Below are positions 35,280 through 44,301 of a DNA stretch of 64,000 nt, piece after piece. The notes under the pieces were generated by a model. It ran no database searches. It was not told the origin of the DNA and was given only the letters and a program-made list of their open reading frames with translations. Within the stretch, counting starts at the first letter, position 1, and the number at the start of each line of letters is the position of its first letter. This DNA is from Shewanella schlegeliana (GTDB lineage Bacteria > Pseudomonadota > Gammaproteobacteria > Enterobacterales > Shewanellaceae), in NCBI RefSeq assembly GCF_016765635.1, contig NZ_JAESVD010000015.1, positions 21,795-85,794 of the forward strand, written 5' to 3'. Position numbers and translations under genes: made by a program.

Positions 35280-36110
35280 ATGGCGACAACTGGGGATGAT
35301 ACGTTAACTATAACGGCTTCCGACTATATCCAGCATCACCTGACTAATGCGAAAATGTGTTCCACGGATAGTGGGATTGCTTTTAACTATGCATGTCAAG
35401 ATGCGGGATTTTGGACTTGGCACATTGACTCACTTTTGTTTTCAGTTGGTCTAGGGGTTCTATTTTTGTGGTTATTCTACAAAGTAGGACAAAAGGCAAC
35501 AATTGGCGTTCCAGGCAAGCTTCAATGTTTCGTTGAAATGTGCGTGGAAGGTGTTGATAAAATCGTTAAAGACTCATTTCATGGGAAAAACGCGGTTATT
35601 GCACCATTAGGTCTAACTATTTTCGTCTGGGTTTTCCTGATGAACTTAATGGACTTGATCCCTGTTGACTTTGTACCTGAGGCCGCAAACAGATTATTAG
35701 GCGTACCTTACCTAAAGATTGTACCTACAACTGACTTGAACGTAACTTTGGGCTTAGCTTTGAGTGTGTTCGCGTTAATTGTTTTCTACAGTATCAAGGT
35801 AAAGGGGATTGGTGGGTTCACTAAAGAACTTACTATGCAGCCTTTCAATCATTGGGCACTAATTCCAATCAACTTTGTTTTGGAAACTGTCACCTTGGTT
35901 GCGAAGCCGATTTCATTATCGCTTCGTCTGTTTGGTAACCTGTATGCAGGTGAGTTGATCTTTATTCTGATAGCACTGATGCCTTGGTGGGCTCAGTTTG
36001 CATTATCAGTGCCTTGGGCCATTTTCCATATTTTGGTAATTGTGCTGCAGGCGTTTATCTTCATGATGCTTACGATTGTATATCTAAGCATGGCACATGA
36101 AGACCATTAA
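35280..36110 (+). CDS. atpB: ATP synthase F0 subunit a
   Basis: The a subunit, which forms the proton half-channels beside the c-ring. From ATG 35280 (MATTGDDTLTI) it has 276 residues. The GTG at 35268 is four codons earlier but overlaps the RBS region (GTGAG). The essential arginine is in the SLRLFGNLYAGELIF helix near residue 220. Other helices include FVWVFLMNLMDLIPVDF. It is the second gene of the operon. Confidence 0.97.
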   Translation: MATTGDDTLTITASDYIQHHLTNAKMCSTDSGIAFNYACQDAGFWTWHIDSLLFSVGLGVLFLWLFYKVGQKATIGVPGKLQCFVEMCVEGVDKIVKDSFHGKNAVIAPLGLTIFVWVFLMNLMDLIPVDFVPEAANRLLGVPYLKIVPTTDLNVTLGLALSVFALIVFYSIKVKGIGGFTKELTMQPFNHWALIPINFVLETVTLVAKPISLSLRLFGNLYAGELIFILIALMPWWAQFALSVPWAIFHILVIVLQAFIFMMLTIVYLSMAHEDH

Positions 36111-36143
36111 TTTATTAAAAATTAGATACTTATCGGAGATAAA

Positions 36144-36401
36144 ATGGAAACTGTAATTAGCTTTACAGCAATAGCTGTTGCAATTATGATCGGCTTAGCA
36201 GCGCTAGGTACTGGTATTGGCTTTGCTATTCTAGGTGGTAAATTCCTAGAAGCTTCTGCTCGTCAACCAGAGCTTGCTCCTGCACTTCAAACTAAAATGT
36301 TCATTGTAGCTGGTCTACTTGATGCGATCTCAATGATTGCAGTTGGTGTTGCATTATTCTTCGTATTCGCTAACCCGTTCTTAGGTCAATTAGCAGGCTA
36401 A
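36144..36401 (+). CDS. atpE: ATP synthase F0 subunit c
   Basis: An 85-residue proteolipid of two hydrophobic helices that builds the rotating c-ring. The glycine-rich first helix (IGLAALGTGIGFAILGGKFLEA) is followed by the polar loop RQPEL and the second helix with the proton-binding aspartate in AGLLDAISM (equivalent of Asp61 in E. coli). The pattern in this helix is that of a proton, not sodium, ring. The RBS is CGGAGAT. Confidence 0.97.
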   Translation: METVISFTAIAVAIMIGLAALGTGIGFAILGGKFLEASARQPELAPALQTKMFIVAGLLDAISMIAVGVALFFVFANPFLGQLAG

Positions 36402-36428
36402 TCGTCCCCCTTAGAAGGAGTTGTCGTT

Positions 36429-36899
36429 ATGAGTATTAACGCTACCCTGCTAGGCCAAGCGATTTCTTTTCTTCTCTTTGTGTGGTTTTGCATGAAGTTT
36501 GTATGGCCGCCATTGATGAACGCTATCGAAGAACGCCAGAAGAAAATTGCTGATGGGCTAGCTGATGCAGGACGTGCTGCAAAAGATTTAGAGCTAGCTC
36601 AGGTGAAAGCCACAGAGCAGCTAAAAGACGCTAAAGCAACAGCAAACGAGATTATTGAGCAAGCTAATAAACGCAAAGCTCAAATCGTTGATGAAGCAAA
36701 AGTTGAAGCTGATACCGAGCGTGCGAAAATTATCGCTCAGGGCCACGCTGAAATTGAAAACGAACGTAATCGCGTGAAAGAAGATCTACGTAAGCAAGTA
36801 GCTGCTTTAGCTATTGCTGGCGCAGAGAAAATTCTTGAACGTTCGATTGATGAAGCCGCACACAGTGACATAGTTAATAAACTTGTTGCTGAACTTTAA
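36429..36899 (+). CDS. atpF: ATP synthase F0 subunit b
   Basis: A 156-residue stator stalk subunit, the same length as E. coli b. It has one N-terminal membrane helix (LGQAISFLLFVWFCMKFVWP), then a long charged coiled coil (about residues 30-140, with EERQKKIADGL at its start) that dimerises and holds F1 still. It ends at the delta-contact region. The RBS is AGAAGGAG. Confidence 0.97.
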   Translation: MSINATLLGQAISFLLFVWFCMKFVWPPLMNAIEERQKKIADGLADAGRAAKDLELAQVKATEQLKDAKATANEIIEQANKRKAQIVDEAKVEADTERAKIIAQGHAEIENERNRVKEDLRKQVAALAIAGAEKILERSIDEAAHSDIVNKLVAEL

Positions 36900-36915
36900 A
36901 TAAGGAGCTTGAGTT

Positions 36916-37449
36916 ATGGCTGAAATAACCACCATCGCTCGTCCTTACGCAAAGGCAGCTTTTGACTTCGCTCTTGAACAGAACGCAGTAGAGAGTTGGG
37001 CTGAAATGCTTAACTTCGCCGCATTAGTTAGTGAAAACGAAGCTATGCAGCCATTACTGTCTGGCGCAATGGCCAGCAATAAGCTTGCAGAACTCTTTAT
37101 TGGAGTTTGTGGTGAGCAAATCAACGAGCAAGTTCAGAACCTGTTAAAGGTAATGGCTGAAAACGGTCGTTTAGTTGCGCTACCTGCTGTTGCTCAACAA
37201 TTTGTTGAGATGCAACGTGAGTACGCGAAAGAAGTTGAAGCGCAAATTGTTTCAGCGACTGAGCTAACCTCAGAGCAACTACAAGAGCTGAGCGCTTCTT
37301 TAGAGAAACGTCTAGCACGCAAAGTTAAGCTGAATTGCAGCATAGATGCCAGCCTTATTGCTGGTGTAATTATCACGGCAGGCGACTTGGTCATTGATGG
37401 CTCGGTCCGCGGAAAAATTTCGCGTCTGTCTGATACGCTGCAGTCGTAA
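36916..37449 (+). CDS. atpH: ATP synthase F1 subunit delta
   Basis: A 177-residue delta subunit linking the b-stalk to the top of F1. It starts MAEITTIARPYAKAAFDFAL, a strong match to the family. The C-terminal signature is SLIAGVIITAGDLVIDGSVRGKISRL. It has the same length as the E. coli protein. RBS AAGGAGCTTGAG. The gene lies 16 bases after atpF and 14 before atpA. Confidence 0.97.
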   Translation: MAEITTIARPYAKAAFDFALEQNAVESWAEMLNFAALVSENEAMQPLLSGAMASNKLAELFIGVCGEQINEQVQNLLKVMAENGRLVALPAVAQQFVEMQREYAKEVEAQIVSATELTSEQLQELSASLEKRLARKVKLNCSIDASLIAGVIITAGDLVIDGSVRGKISRLSDTLQS

Positions 37450-37463
37450 TTGGGAGTTTGAGC

Positions 37464-39005
37464 ATGCAACTGAATTCCACTGAAATCAGCGATCTGATTA
37501 AACAGCGGATCGAGCAGTTCGAAGTCGTTAGTGAAGCTCGCAACGAAGGTACTATCGTTGCAGTAAGTGACGGCATCATCCGCATCCACGGCCTAGCCGA
37601 CGTGATGCAGGGTGAAATGATCGAGCTGCCTGGCAACCGTTTTGCAATCGCGTTGAACTTAGAACGTGATTCTGTCGGTGCCGTAGTAATGGGCCCTTAT
37701 GCCAACTTGGCAGAAGGCGATAAAGTTAAAACAACAGGCCGTATTTTGGAAGTACCTGTTGGCCGTGGTCTATTAGGCCGCGTAGTCAACACGCTAGGTG
37801 AGCCAATTGACGGTAAAGGACCTATCGAAAGCGATGGTTTCTCTCCTGTTGAAGTAATTGCACCTGGTGTAATTGAGCGTAAGTCAGTTGATCAGCCAGT
37901 ACAAACTGGTTATAAAGCCGTTGACTCTATGATCCCAATCGGTCGTGGACAGCGTGAATTGATCATTGGTGACCGCCAGATCGGTAAAACCGCTCTAGCG
38001 ATCGACGCGATTATCAACCAAAAAGATTCTGGCATTAAGTGTGTATACGTAGCTGTAGGCCAAAAGGCTTCTACAATCGCTAACGTTGTACGCAAGCTAG
38101 AAGAGCACGGCGCTTTGGCGAACACCATTGTTGTTGTTGCTACAGCTTCTGAAGCTGCTGCACTACAGTACTTGGCTCCATACTCTGGTTGTACAATGGG
38201 TGAATACTTCCGCGACCGCGGTGAAGACTCACTAATCGTATATGACGATTTGTCTAAGCAAGCTGTTGCTTACCGTCAAATCTCATTGCTTCTAAAGCGT
38301 CCACCAGGACGTGAAGCATACCCAGGTGATGTATTCTATCTTCACTCTCGTCTGTTGGAACGTGCTTCACGTGTTAACGCCGAGTATGTTGAGAAGTTCA
38401 CTAAAGGTGAAGTTAAAGGCCAAACTGGTTCTTTGACTGCTCTACCAATTATTGAAACTCAAGCTGGTGACGTTTCTGCATTCGTACCGACTAACGTAAT
38501 TTCGATTACTGATGGTCAGATCTTCCTTGAAACAGACCTATTTAACTCTGGCTTACGTCCAGCTGTTAACCCAGGTATCTCTGTTTCTCGTGTTGGTGGT
38601 GCGGCTCAGACTAAGATCATCAAGAAACTGTCTGGTGGTATCCGTACCGCACTTGCACAGTATCGAGAGCTTGCAGCGTTCTCACAGTTTGCATCTGACT
38701 TAGATGATGCAACTCGTGCTCAGCTTGAGCATGGTGAGCGTGTTACCGAACTAATGAAGCAAAAGCAATACGCTCCAATGAGTATCGCTGATCAGTCTGT
38801 GTCTATTTTCGCAGCTGAAAAAGGTTACTTGAAGAGTGTTGAGCTGAACAAAATCGGTGATTTCGAAGCGTCTCTGCTCTCTTTCATGAACAGTGAACAT
38901 GCTGACCTAATGAAGACCATCAATGATACTGGCGATTATAACGCTGATATCGAAGGTGAGCTGAAGGCTAGCTTGGACAAGTTCGTAGAAACCCAAACCT
39001 GGTAA
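37464..39005 (+). CDS. atpA: ATP synthase F1 subunit alpha
   Basis: A 513-residue alpha subunit, the same length as in E. coli. The chosen start is ATG 37464 (MQLNSTEISDLIKQRIEQF) with GGGAG upstream; a TTG two codons earlier is not needed. The nucleotide site is GDRQIGKTALAIDAI near residue 170, and the catalytic arginine region is PGISVSRVGGAAQ. It makes the alpha3beta3 head with AtpD. Confidence 0.98.
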   Translation: MQLNSTEISDLIKQRIEQFEVVSEARNEGTIVAVSDGIIRIHGLADVMQGEMIELPGNRFAIALNLERDSVGAVVMGPYANLAEGDKVKTTGRILEVPVGRGLLGRVVNTLGEPIDGKGPIESDGFSPVEVIAPGVIERKSVDQPVQTGYKAVDSMIPIGRGQRELIIGDRQIGKTALAIDAIINQKDSGIKCVYVAVGQKASTIANVVRKLEEHGALANTIVVVATASEAAALQYLAPYSGCTMGEYFRDRGEDSLIVYDDLSKQAVAYRQISLLLKRPPGREAYPGDVFYLHSRLLERASRVNAEYVEKFTKGEVKGQTGSLTALPIIETQAGDVSAFVPTNVISITDGQIFLETDLFNSGLRPAVNPGISVSRVGGAAQTKIIKKLSGGIRTALAQYRELAAFSQFASDLDDATRAQLEHGERVTELMKQKQYAPMSIADQSVSIFAAEKGYLKSVELNKIGDFEASLLSFMNSEHADLMKTINDTGDYNADIEGELKASLDKFVETQTW

Positions 39006-39011
39006 ATATTA

Positions 39012-39030
39012 GAGGTGCCTCTGGCACCTC
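39012..39030 (+). repeat. Small perfect hairpin between atpA and atpG
   Basis: GAGGTGCC and GGCACCTC pair perfectly around a TCT loop, 7 bases after the atpA stop. No T run follows, so it is not an intrinsic terminator; an mRNA-stability or processing hairpin is likelier. Confidence 0.65.
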
Positions 39031-39053
39031 AGGTCCAGAATTGGAGAGTAAAG

Positions 39054-39914
39054 ATGGCCAACGCTAAAGAGATTAAAACCAAGATCGCGAGTGTTCAAAA
39101 CACTCAGAAGATCACGTCTGCAATGGAAATGGTTGCTGCGAGCAAAATGCGTAAAGCACAAGATCGCATGTCTTCTAGTCGTCCATATGCAGAACATATG
39201 CGTAAGGTGATCGGTCACGTGGCGCAAGGTTCTCTCGAATATAAGCATCCATATTTGGAAGTGCGAGAAGCTAAGCGTGTTGGTTACATTGTTGTGTCAA
39301 CCGACCGTGGTCTTTGTGGTGGTCTGAACGTCAACCTTTTCAAAAAGGTTGTCGCAGACGTGAAGAAGCAGCGTGAAGCTGGTGCAGAAGTTGAATTCTG
39401 TACAATTGGTGCACGTAGTGCGCAATTCTTCAATAGCTTTGGCGGACAAGTATCTGCTTCTGCTTCGGGTTTAGGCGATGCTCCAAAGCTAGCCGACTTG
39501 ATCGGAACAGTACGTGTGATGCTAGAAGCATACAACGAAGGCAAGCTGGACCGTTTGTACGTAGTATTCAACAAGTTTGTGAATACTATGACTCAAGCCC
39601 CAGTGATCGAGCAGCTGCTACCTTTGCCTAAGTCAGAAGATGATGAGTTTACTCATCAGTGGGATTACATCTATGAACCAGATCCAAAGTTATTATTAGA
39701 TACTTTGTTGGTTCGTTTTGTGGAATCTCAGGTTTATCAAGGTGTTGTTGAAAATATCGCATCAGAGCAGGCGGCCCGTATGGTTGCTATGAAGGCTGCG
39801 ACAGACAACGCTGGTGAACTTATCGGTGACTTGCAGTTGGTCTATAACAAAGCCCGTCAGGCTGCGATTACGCAAGAACTTTCGGAAATTGTTTCAGGTG
39901 CTGCCGCCGTTTAG
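39054..39914 (+). CDS. atpG: ATP synthase F1 subunit gamma
   Basis: A 286-residue central rotor shaft. The start is ATG 39054 (MANAKEIKTKIASVQNTQKI) with TTGGAGAG upstream; an in-frame opening at 39015 would add 13 residues unknown in the family and cover the hairpin. The DRGLCGGLN segment and the C-terminal NKARQAAITQELSEIVSGAAA match the family. Confidence 0.97.
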   Translation: MANAKEIKTKIASVQNTQKITSAMEMVAASKMRKAQDRMSSSRPYAEHMRKVIGHVAQGSLEYKHPYLEVREAKRVGYIVVSTDRGLCGGLNVNLFKKVVADVKKQREAGAEVEFCTIGARSAQFFNSFGGQVSASASGLGDAPKLADLIGTVRVMLEAYNEGKLDRLYVVFNKFVNTMTQAPVIEQLLPLPKSEDDEFTHQWDYIYEPDPKLLLDTLLVRFVESQVYQGVVENIASEQAARMVAMKAATDNAGELIGDLQLVYNKARQAAITQELSEIVSGAAAV

Positions 39915-39949
39915 GCTAGGTAACGAATACAAGTTTTAGAGGATTAATC

Positions 39950-41326
39950 ATGAGCACAGGTACTGTTGTCCAAGTAATTGGCGCGGTTGTGGACGTAGAG
40001 TTTCCACATGATGCCGTACCTCAGGTATATGACGCTCTAGAGATCAAAAGTGAAGGCTTGGTGCTGGAAGTTCAGCAGCAACTTGGTGGTGGTGTAGTTC
40101 GTACCATCGCTATGGGTTCTTCAGATGGTCTGCGTCGTGGCCTAGAGGTTGTAAACTCTGGTTCACCAATTACTGTTCCGGTTGGGTCTGCGACCCTAGG
40201 CCGTATTATGAACGTATTGGGTGAGCCTGTTGATGAAGCGGGCCCTATCGGTGAAGAAGATCGCTATGTGATCCACCGTGAAGCTCCTTCATACGAAGAT
40301 CAGTCAAACACAACTGAACTTTTAGAGACTGGTATCAAGGTTATCGACCTTGTATGTCCATTCGCTAAGGGTGGTAAAGTTGGTCTGTTTGGTGGTGCTG
40401 GTGTTGGTAAGACCGTTAACATGATGGAACTTATTAACAACATCGCTAAAGCACACTCTGGTTTATCAGTATTTGCCGGTGTAGGTGAGCGTACTCGTGA
40501 GGGTAACGACTTCTACTACGAGATGGAAGATTCTGGCGTTCTAGATAAAGTGGCCATGGTATATGGTCAGATGAACGAGCCTCCAGGAAACCGTCTACGT
40601 GTGGCACTAACTGGTCTAACTATGGCCGAGAAGTTCCGTGACGAAGGTAAAGACGTTCTTTTCTTCGTAGATAACATCTATCGTTACACCTTGGCGGGTA
40701 CTGAAGTATCTGCACTGCTAGGCCGTATGCCATCAGCAGTAGGTTACCAGCCAACATTGGCTGAGGAGATGGGTGTACTTCAGGAGCGTATTACATCGAC
40801 TAAGACAGGGTCTATTACCTCTGTTCAAGCCGTATACGTACCTGCGGATGACTTAACGGATCCATCGCCAGCTACAACCTTCGCTCACTTAGATGCGACA
40901 GTTGTATTGTCTCGTAACATTGCTTCGCTAGGTATTTACCCAGCGGTTGACCCATTGGATTCGACTTCACGTCAGCTAGATCCACAGGTTGTTGGTCAAG
41001 AGCATTACGATGTTGCTAACGGTGTTCAAACCGTACTTCAGCGCTACAAAGAGCTGAAAGATATCATTGCGATCCTAGGTATGGATGAATTATCTGATGA
41101 AGATAAGACAACTGTATTCCGTGCTCGTAAGATTGAAAAATATCTTTCTCAGCCTTTCTTCGTAGCAGAAGTATTCACCGGTTCTCCAGGTAAGTACGTT
41201 TCTCTTAAAGACACTATCCGTGGCTTCAAGGGCATTCTAGAGGGTGAGTTCGATCACCTTCCAGAGCAAGCGTTCTACATGGTTGGTTCTATCGACGAAG
41301 CTGTTGAGAAAGCTAACAAAAAATAA
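39950..41326 (+). CDS. atpD: ATP synthase F1 subunit beta
   Basis: The catalytic subunit, 458 residues. The P-loop is GGAGVGKTVNMMELI near residue 150, followed by the catalytic glutamate in GVGERTREGNDFYYEM. The signature PAVDPLDSTS is present near residue 345. It lies 35 bases after atpG with GAGGATTA as RBS. Confidence 0.98.
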   Translation: MSTGTVVQVIGAVVDVEFPHDAVPQVYDALEIKSEGLVLEVQQQLGGGVVRTIAMGSSDGLRRGLEVVNSGSPITVPVGSATLGRIMNVLGEPVDEAGPIGEEDRYVIHREAPSYEDQSNTTELLETGIKVIDLVCPFAKGGKVGLFGGAGVGKTVNMMELINNIAKAHSGLSVFAGVGERTREGNDFYYEMEDSGVLDKVAMVYGQMNEPPGNRLRVALTGLTMAEKFRDEGKDVLFFVDNIYRYTLAGTEVSALLGRMPSAVGYQPTLAEEMGVLQERITSTKTGSITSVQAVYVPADDLTDPSPATTFAHLDATVVLSRNIASLGIYPAVDPLDSTSRQLDPQVVGQEHYDVANGVQTVLQRYKELKDIIAILGMDELSDEDKTTVFRARKIEKYLSQPFFVAEVFTGSPGKYVSLKDTIRGFKGILEGEFDHLPEQAFYMVGSIDEAVEKANKK

Positions 41327-41358
41327 CTAAGTTTTTGACTTAGTTTTAAGGAGAACGG

Positions 41359-41787
41359 ATGGCAGCCATGACAGTACAACTTGATATGGTAAGTGCAGAG
41401 AGTCATATTTTTTCTGGTCGCGTAGCTCAGCTACAAGTTTCAGGAACGGAAGGTGAACTAGGTATTATGCCTGGTCACGCGGCTCTGTTGACAAGTATCA
41501 AACCTGGCATGGCGCGCATCGTCAAGCAAGATGGAAGTGAAGAGGTGTTTTACCTTTCAGGTGGTATCCTGGAAGTACAACCTTCTTCAATTTCAGTATT
41601 GGCTGACGTGGTATTGCGTGCCGATGAGATTGACGAGCAAGCAGCAGTAGAAGCTAAGCAACGTGCAGAAGCCCATATGGCTGAAGCTGGTGCTGACTTC
41701 AACTACGCAGCCGCAGCGGTTGAGTTAGCTCAGGCTATGGCTCAATTACGCGTAGTCGAGACCATCAAGAAGAACATTGCCAGATAA
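41359..41787 (+). CDS. atpC: ATP synthase F1 subunit epsilon
   Basis: A 142-residue epsilon subunit: a beta-sandwich (residues ~1-85, with SGTEGELGIMPGHAALLT) and a two-helix C-terminal arm that can inhibit rotation. The start is ATG 41359 after AAGGAGAAC. It is the last gene of the operon and is followed directly by a strong terminator. Confidence 0.96.
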   Translation: MAAMTVQLDMVSAESHIFSGRVAQLQVSGTEGELGIMPGHAALLTSIKPGMARIVKQDGSEEVFYLSGGILEVQPSSISVLADVVLRADEIDEQAAVEAKQRAEAHMAEAGADFNYAAAAVELAQAMAQLRVVETIKKNIAR

Positions 41788-41801
41788 GGTTATTGTTTGA
41801 T

Positions 41802-41828
41802 AAAAAAGCGCCCTAGGGCGCTTTTTTT
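41802..41828 (+). terminator. atp operon terminator
   Basis: A perfect palindrome with GCGCCC / GGGCGC arms flanked by six A and seven T, 15 bases after atpC. Confidence 0.92.
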
Positions 41829-41888
41829 GTGTCTGGAACACTTATGCCAAAACCCATGGATGGCTAGTTTTGGTATTTGTATCTAAAA

Positions 41889-42102
41889 GAAGGTCCGAGG
41901 AAAAGCTAAGAAAGGTTCTAGGTTCTAGGAAAGCAAAGACGAATGGCCTGCGGCCTAGGGTACGTGACGCTACGCTAACGGAAAAGGTGGGAAGTGCAAA
42001 GACGGAAGCGGAACATGGTACTGATTTTTGCTTTTGCTCTTTCTAGTAGGGCTTTAGCCCGTCCTCGCAGCGCAGCGCAGCGTCCTAGGACCTAGAACCT
42101 TT
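41889..42102. repeat. Dispersed non-coding element, copy B, with inverted ends
   Basis: The left 46 bases (41889-41934) match the tag-proximal copy at 9094-9139 (inverted) at 39 of 46 positions. Within it, 41911-41930 (AAAGGTTCTAGGTTCTAGGA) is an inverted repeat of 42083-42102, 19 of 20 bases matching, which bounds a 192-bp unit. The interior is rich in small hairpins and GC-richer than the flanks (GGCCTGCGGCC, GGGCTTTAGCCC, a triple CGCAG). There is no ORF. It looks like a MITE- or REP-like element. No target duplication is evident. Confidence 0.6.
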
Positions 42103-42204
42103 TTGCTAATATCTAGATTTATCTTTGAACGTGATCTAAGTAAGAACCCTTATCTCATTTGAGTGTTACCCTCCGACATTCATTTTATGTCAGAGAGTTT
42201 ACCC

Positions 42205-42561
42205 ATGCAGCATGTGCTAATAATCGTAAATGATGCCCCTTATGGTTCAGAGAAGCTGTTCAATGCCCTTCGCTTGGCGATACAGCTCAATGAACAAGAC
42301 TATTCACCTGTTCGAGTGAGCCTATTTTTACTGTCTGATGCTGTGACTGCCGTTCTACCTAATCAGAAGTCTACTGAAGGTTATAACATCCAACAGATGC
42401 TAGAGATCGTTATCGCACAAAAAACGCAGGTTAAGTTTTGTGGCTCCTGTATGCATGCTCGCGGATTAACTGAACTTAAAGTTATTGAAGGCTGTGAGAT
42501 GGCTACTATGGACGATCTTGCTCAGTGGGTGCTAGTGGCAGATAAAACCATCACCTTTTAG
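42205..42561 (+). CDS. DsrE/DsrF-like (TusD-fold) protein
   Basis: A DsrE-fold protein of 118 residues from ATG 42205 (MQHVLIIVNDAPYGSEKLFN). GAGAG lies 7 bases upstream; the frame is open back to 42163 without an RBS. The fold's N-terminal beta strand and PYGSEKLFNALRLA helix are followed by a conserved-looking cysteine pair in KFCGSCMHARGL around residue 81-84, the place of the sulfur-binding cysteine in TusD/DsrE proteins. A role in sulfur relay or a peroxide-like scavenging function is possible but not proven. It stands alone between atpC and glmU. Confidence 0.8.
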   Translation: MQHVLIIVNDAPYGSEKLFNALRLAIQLNEQDYSPVRVSLFLLSDAVTAVLPNQKSTEGYNIQQMLEIVIAQKTQVKFCGSCMHARGLTELKVIEGCEMATMDDLAQWVLVADKTITF

Positions 42562-42673
42562 TACTGATGTCGTTACCGAGTCGCTTTTAATACCTGTATC
42601 GCTTAAAATCGGCTGTATTATAAAGACCTCATTTTTCTAACATTAGTTAAAGCATTAGCTCAAGGATAAACCG

Positions 42674-44038
42674 ATGGCACTGAATGTAGTGATTTTGGCC
42701 GCAGGCAAGGGAACCCGCATGCGCTCAGATCTTCCGAAAGTTCTTCACCCTATTGCACATAAGAGCATGGTTCAGCATGTTATCGATACCGCGCATCAAG
42801 TCGGTAGCGATGCCATTCAGCTGGTTTATGGTTATGGCGCCGACAAGCTACAAGCCAAATTGGGTGAACAACAACTTAATTGGGTACTACAAGCAGAGCA
42901 GTTGGGTACTGGTCACGCAGTAGCACAGGCGAATGACAATATCGCCGATGATGATACGGTACTGATCCTTTATGGCGATGTACCACTGATCCAAGCATCT
43001 ACACTTGAGGCGCTACTAGCTGCTCGTGAAGCTAATGGTTTAGCTATTTTGACGGTTAACTTACCTAACCCAACGGGTTACGGTCGTATCGTTCGCGAGC
43101 AAGGTAGTGTAGTTGGTATTATTGAGCAAAAAGATGCTAATGCCGAGCAGCTTGCAATCAATGAGATTAATACAGGCATTATGGCGGCGCCGGGTAAGCA
43201 ACTAAAAGCTTGGTTAGGTCAATTGTCATCAGACAATGCTCAAGGTGAATACTACCTTACTGATATCGTTGCGATGGCACACAAAGATGGCGTCGCCATT
43301 ACTACAGCACAGCCTGAATCCGCTGTGGAAGTTGAAGGTGCAAATAATCGCGTACAACTGGCGCAATTAGAGCGTGCTTATCAAGCTCGCGCAGCCGAAA
43401 AACTGATGCTTGAAGGTGCTAATCTACGCGATCCAGCACGCATCGATATTCGTGGTAATGTCACTGTGGGCATGGATGTGATGATCGATGTTAACGTGGT
43501 TATCGAAGGCAAGGTAACTATCGGTAATAACGTGACCATTGGCGCTGGCGCAATCCTTATCGATTGTGAGATTAGCGATAACGCTGTGATCAAACCTTAC
43601 TCTATTATCGAGAGCGCAAAGGTTGGTGTTGACGCTAGCGCAGGGCCTTTTGCACGCTTGCGCCCAGGCGCAGAGCTTAAACAAGATGCTCACATCGGCA
43701 ACTTCGTTGAAATGAAAAAAGCGGTACTAGGTAAAGGCTCTAAAGCGGGTCATTTGGCTTATATTGGCGATGCGACCATAGGTGCTGGAGTCAATATCGG
43801 TGCGGGTACCATTACCTGCAACTATGATGGCGCTAATAAGTTCCAAACGATTATTGAAGACAATGTTTTTGTCGGTAGTGACACTCAACTTGTTGCACCT
43901 GTGACTATTGGTGAAGGTGCTACTTTAGGAGCGGGTTCTACCATCACTAGAGATGTCGCGGCTGGTGAGTTAGTTATCACCCGCGTTAAGCAGCGTCATT
44001 TGACTGGCTGGGCACGACCCGTTAAGCAGAAAAAGTAA
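42674..44038 (+). CDS. glmU: Bifunctional UDP-GlcNAc pyrophosphorylase / glucosamine-1-phosphate acetyltransferase
   Basis: A 454-residue enzyme that performs the last two steps to UDP-GlcNAc, precursor of peptidoglycan and LPS. The N-terminal uridylyltransferase has LAAGKGTRMRSDLPKVLHPI. The C-terminal acetyltransferase is a left-handed beta-helix of hexapeptide repeats (VTIGNNVTIGAGAILID), with GAGTITCNYDGANK near residue 377. glmS, making the first amino sugar of the route, is 3.4 kb downstream with a TonB receptor and a regulator in between. Confidence 0.98.
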   Translation: MALNVVILAAGKGTRMRSDLPKVLHPIAHKSMVQHVIDTAHQVGSDAIQLVYGYGADKLQAKLGEQQLNWVLQAEQLGTGHAVAQANDNIADDDTVLILYGDVPLIQASTLEALLAAREANGLAILTVNLPNPTGYGRIVREQGSVVGIIEQKDANAEQLAINEINTGIMAAPGKQLKAWLGQLSSDNAQGEYYLTDIVAMAHKDGVAITTAQPESAVEVEGANNRVQLAQLERAYQARAAEKLMLEGANLRDPARIDIRGNVTVGMDVMIDVNVVIEGKVTIGNNVTIGAGAILIDCEISDNAVIKPYSIIESAKVGVDASAGPFARLRPGAELKQDAHIGNFVEMKKAVLGKGSKAGHLAYIGDATIGAGVNIGAGTITCNYDGANKFQTIIEDNVFVGSDTQLVAPVTIGEGATLGAGSTITRDVAAGELVITRVKQRHLTGWARPVKQKK

Positions 44039-44055
44039 AGATTAGTATTTTCATT

Positions 44056-44080
44056 AAAGCGGCTCTAGAGTCGCTTTTTT
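44056..44080 (+). terminator. glmU terminator
   Basis: AAAGCGGCT pairs with AGTCGCTTT (one G-T pair), followed by a T run, 18 bases after glmU. Confidence 0.82.
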
Positions 44081-44210
44081 GTTTTTATTTAGCCTATTAT
44101 TTAGGCATTTAGTTTATAGGGTTAAAGTCTTTAAGTCTGATACTTATTGATGCATTTGTGTGTGTTAATGTTGCCTTATCTTGGTAACTTTGAAGTGCAT
44201 CATCCACCAC

Positions 44211-44258
44211 TGTAAAGAAGTGTAAAGAAACTTAAATAAAAATAGTTCTCATTTATAT
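44211..44258 (+). promoter_or_regulatory. Control region of the TonB receptor: tandem decamer and Fur-like site
   Basis: TGTAAAGAAG and TGTAAAGAAA stand in direct tandem at 44211-44230. At about 44239-44258 an AT-rich sequence contains TTCTCATTTATA, the same 12 bases that form one half of the clear Fur box at 60284-60304. The left half is poorer. A Fur site is likely for a siderophore receptor. Confidence 0.5.
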
Positions 44259-44301
44259 TGCGACTCAATTAATACATTCATGTGTCATTTTGAGGTTGGA
44301 T

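Noticed and set aside
41941..42080. tRNA or CRISPR array in the hairpin-rich spacer
   Set aside because: No cloverleaf, no regular repeat-spacer period; only short CGCAG repeats.
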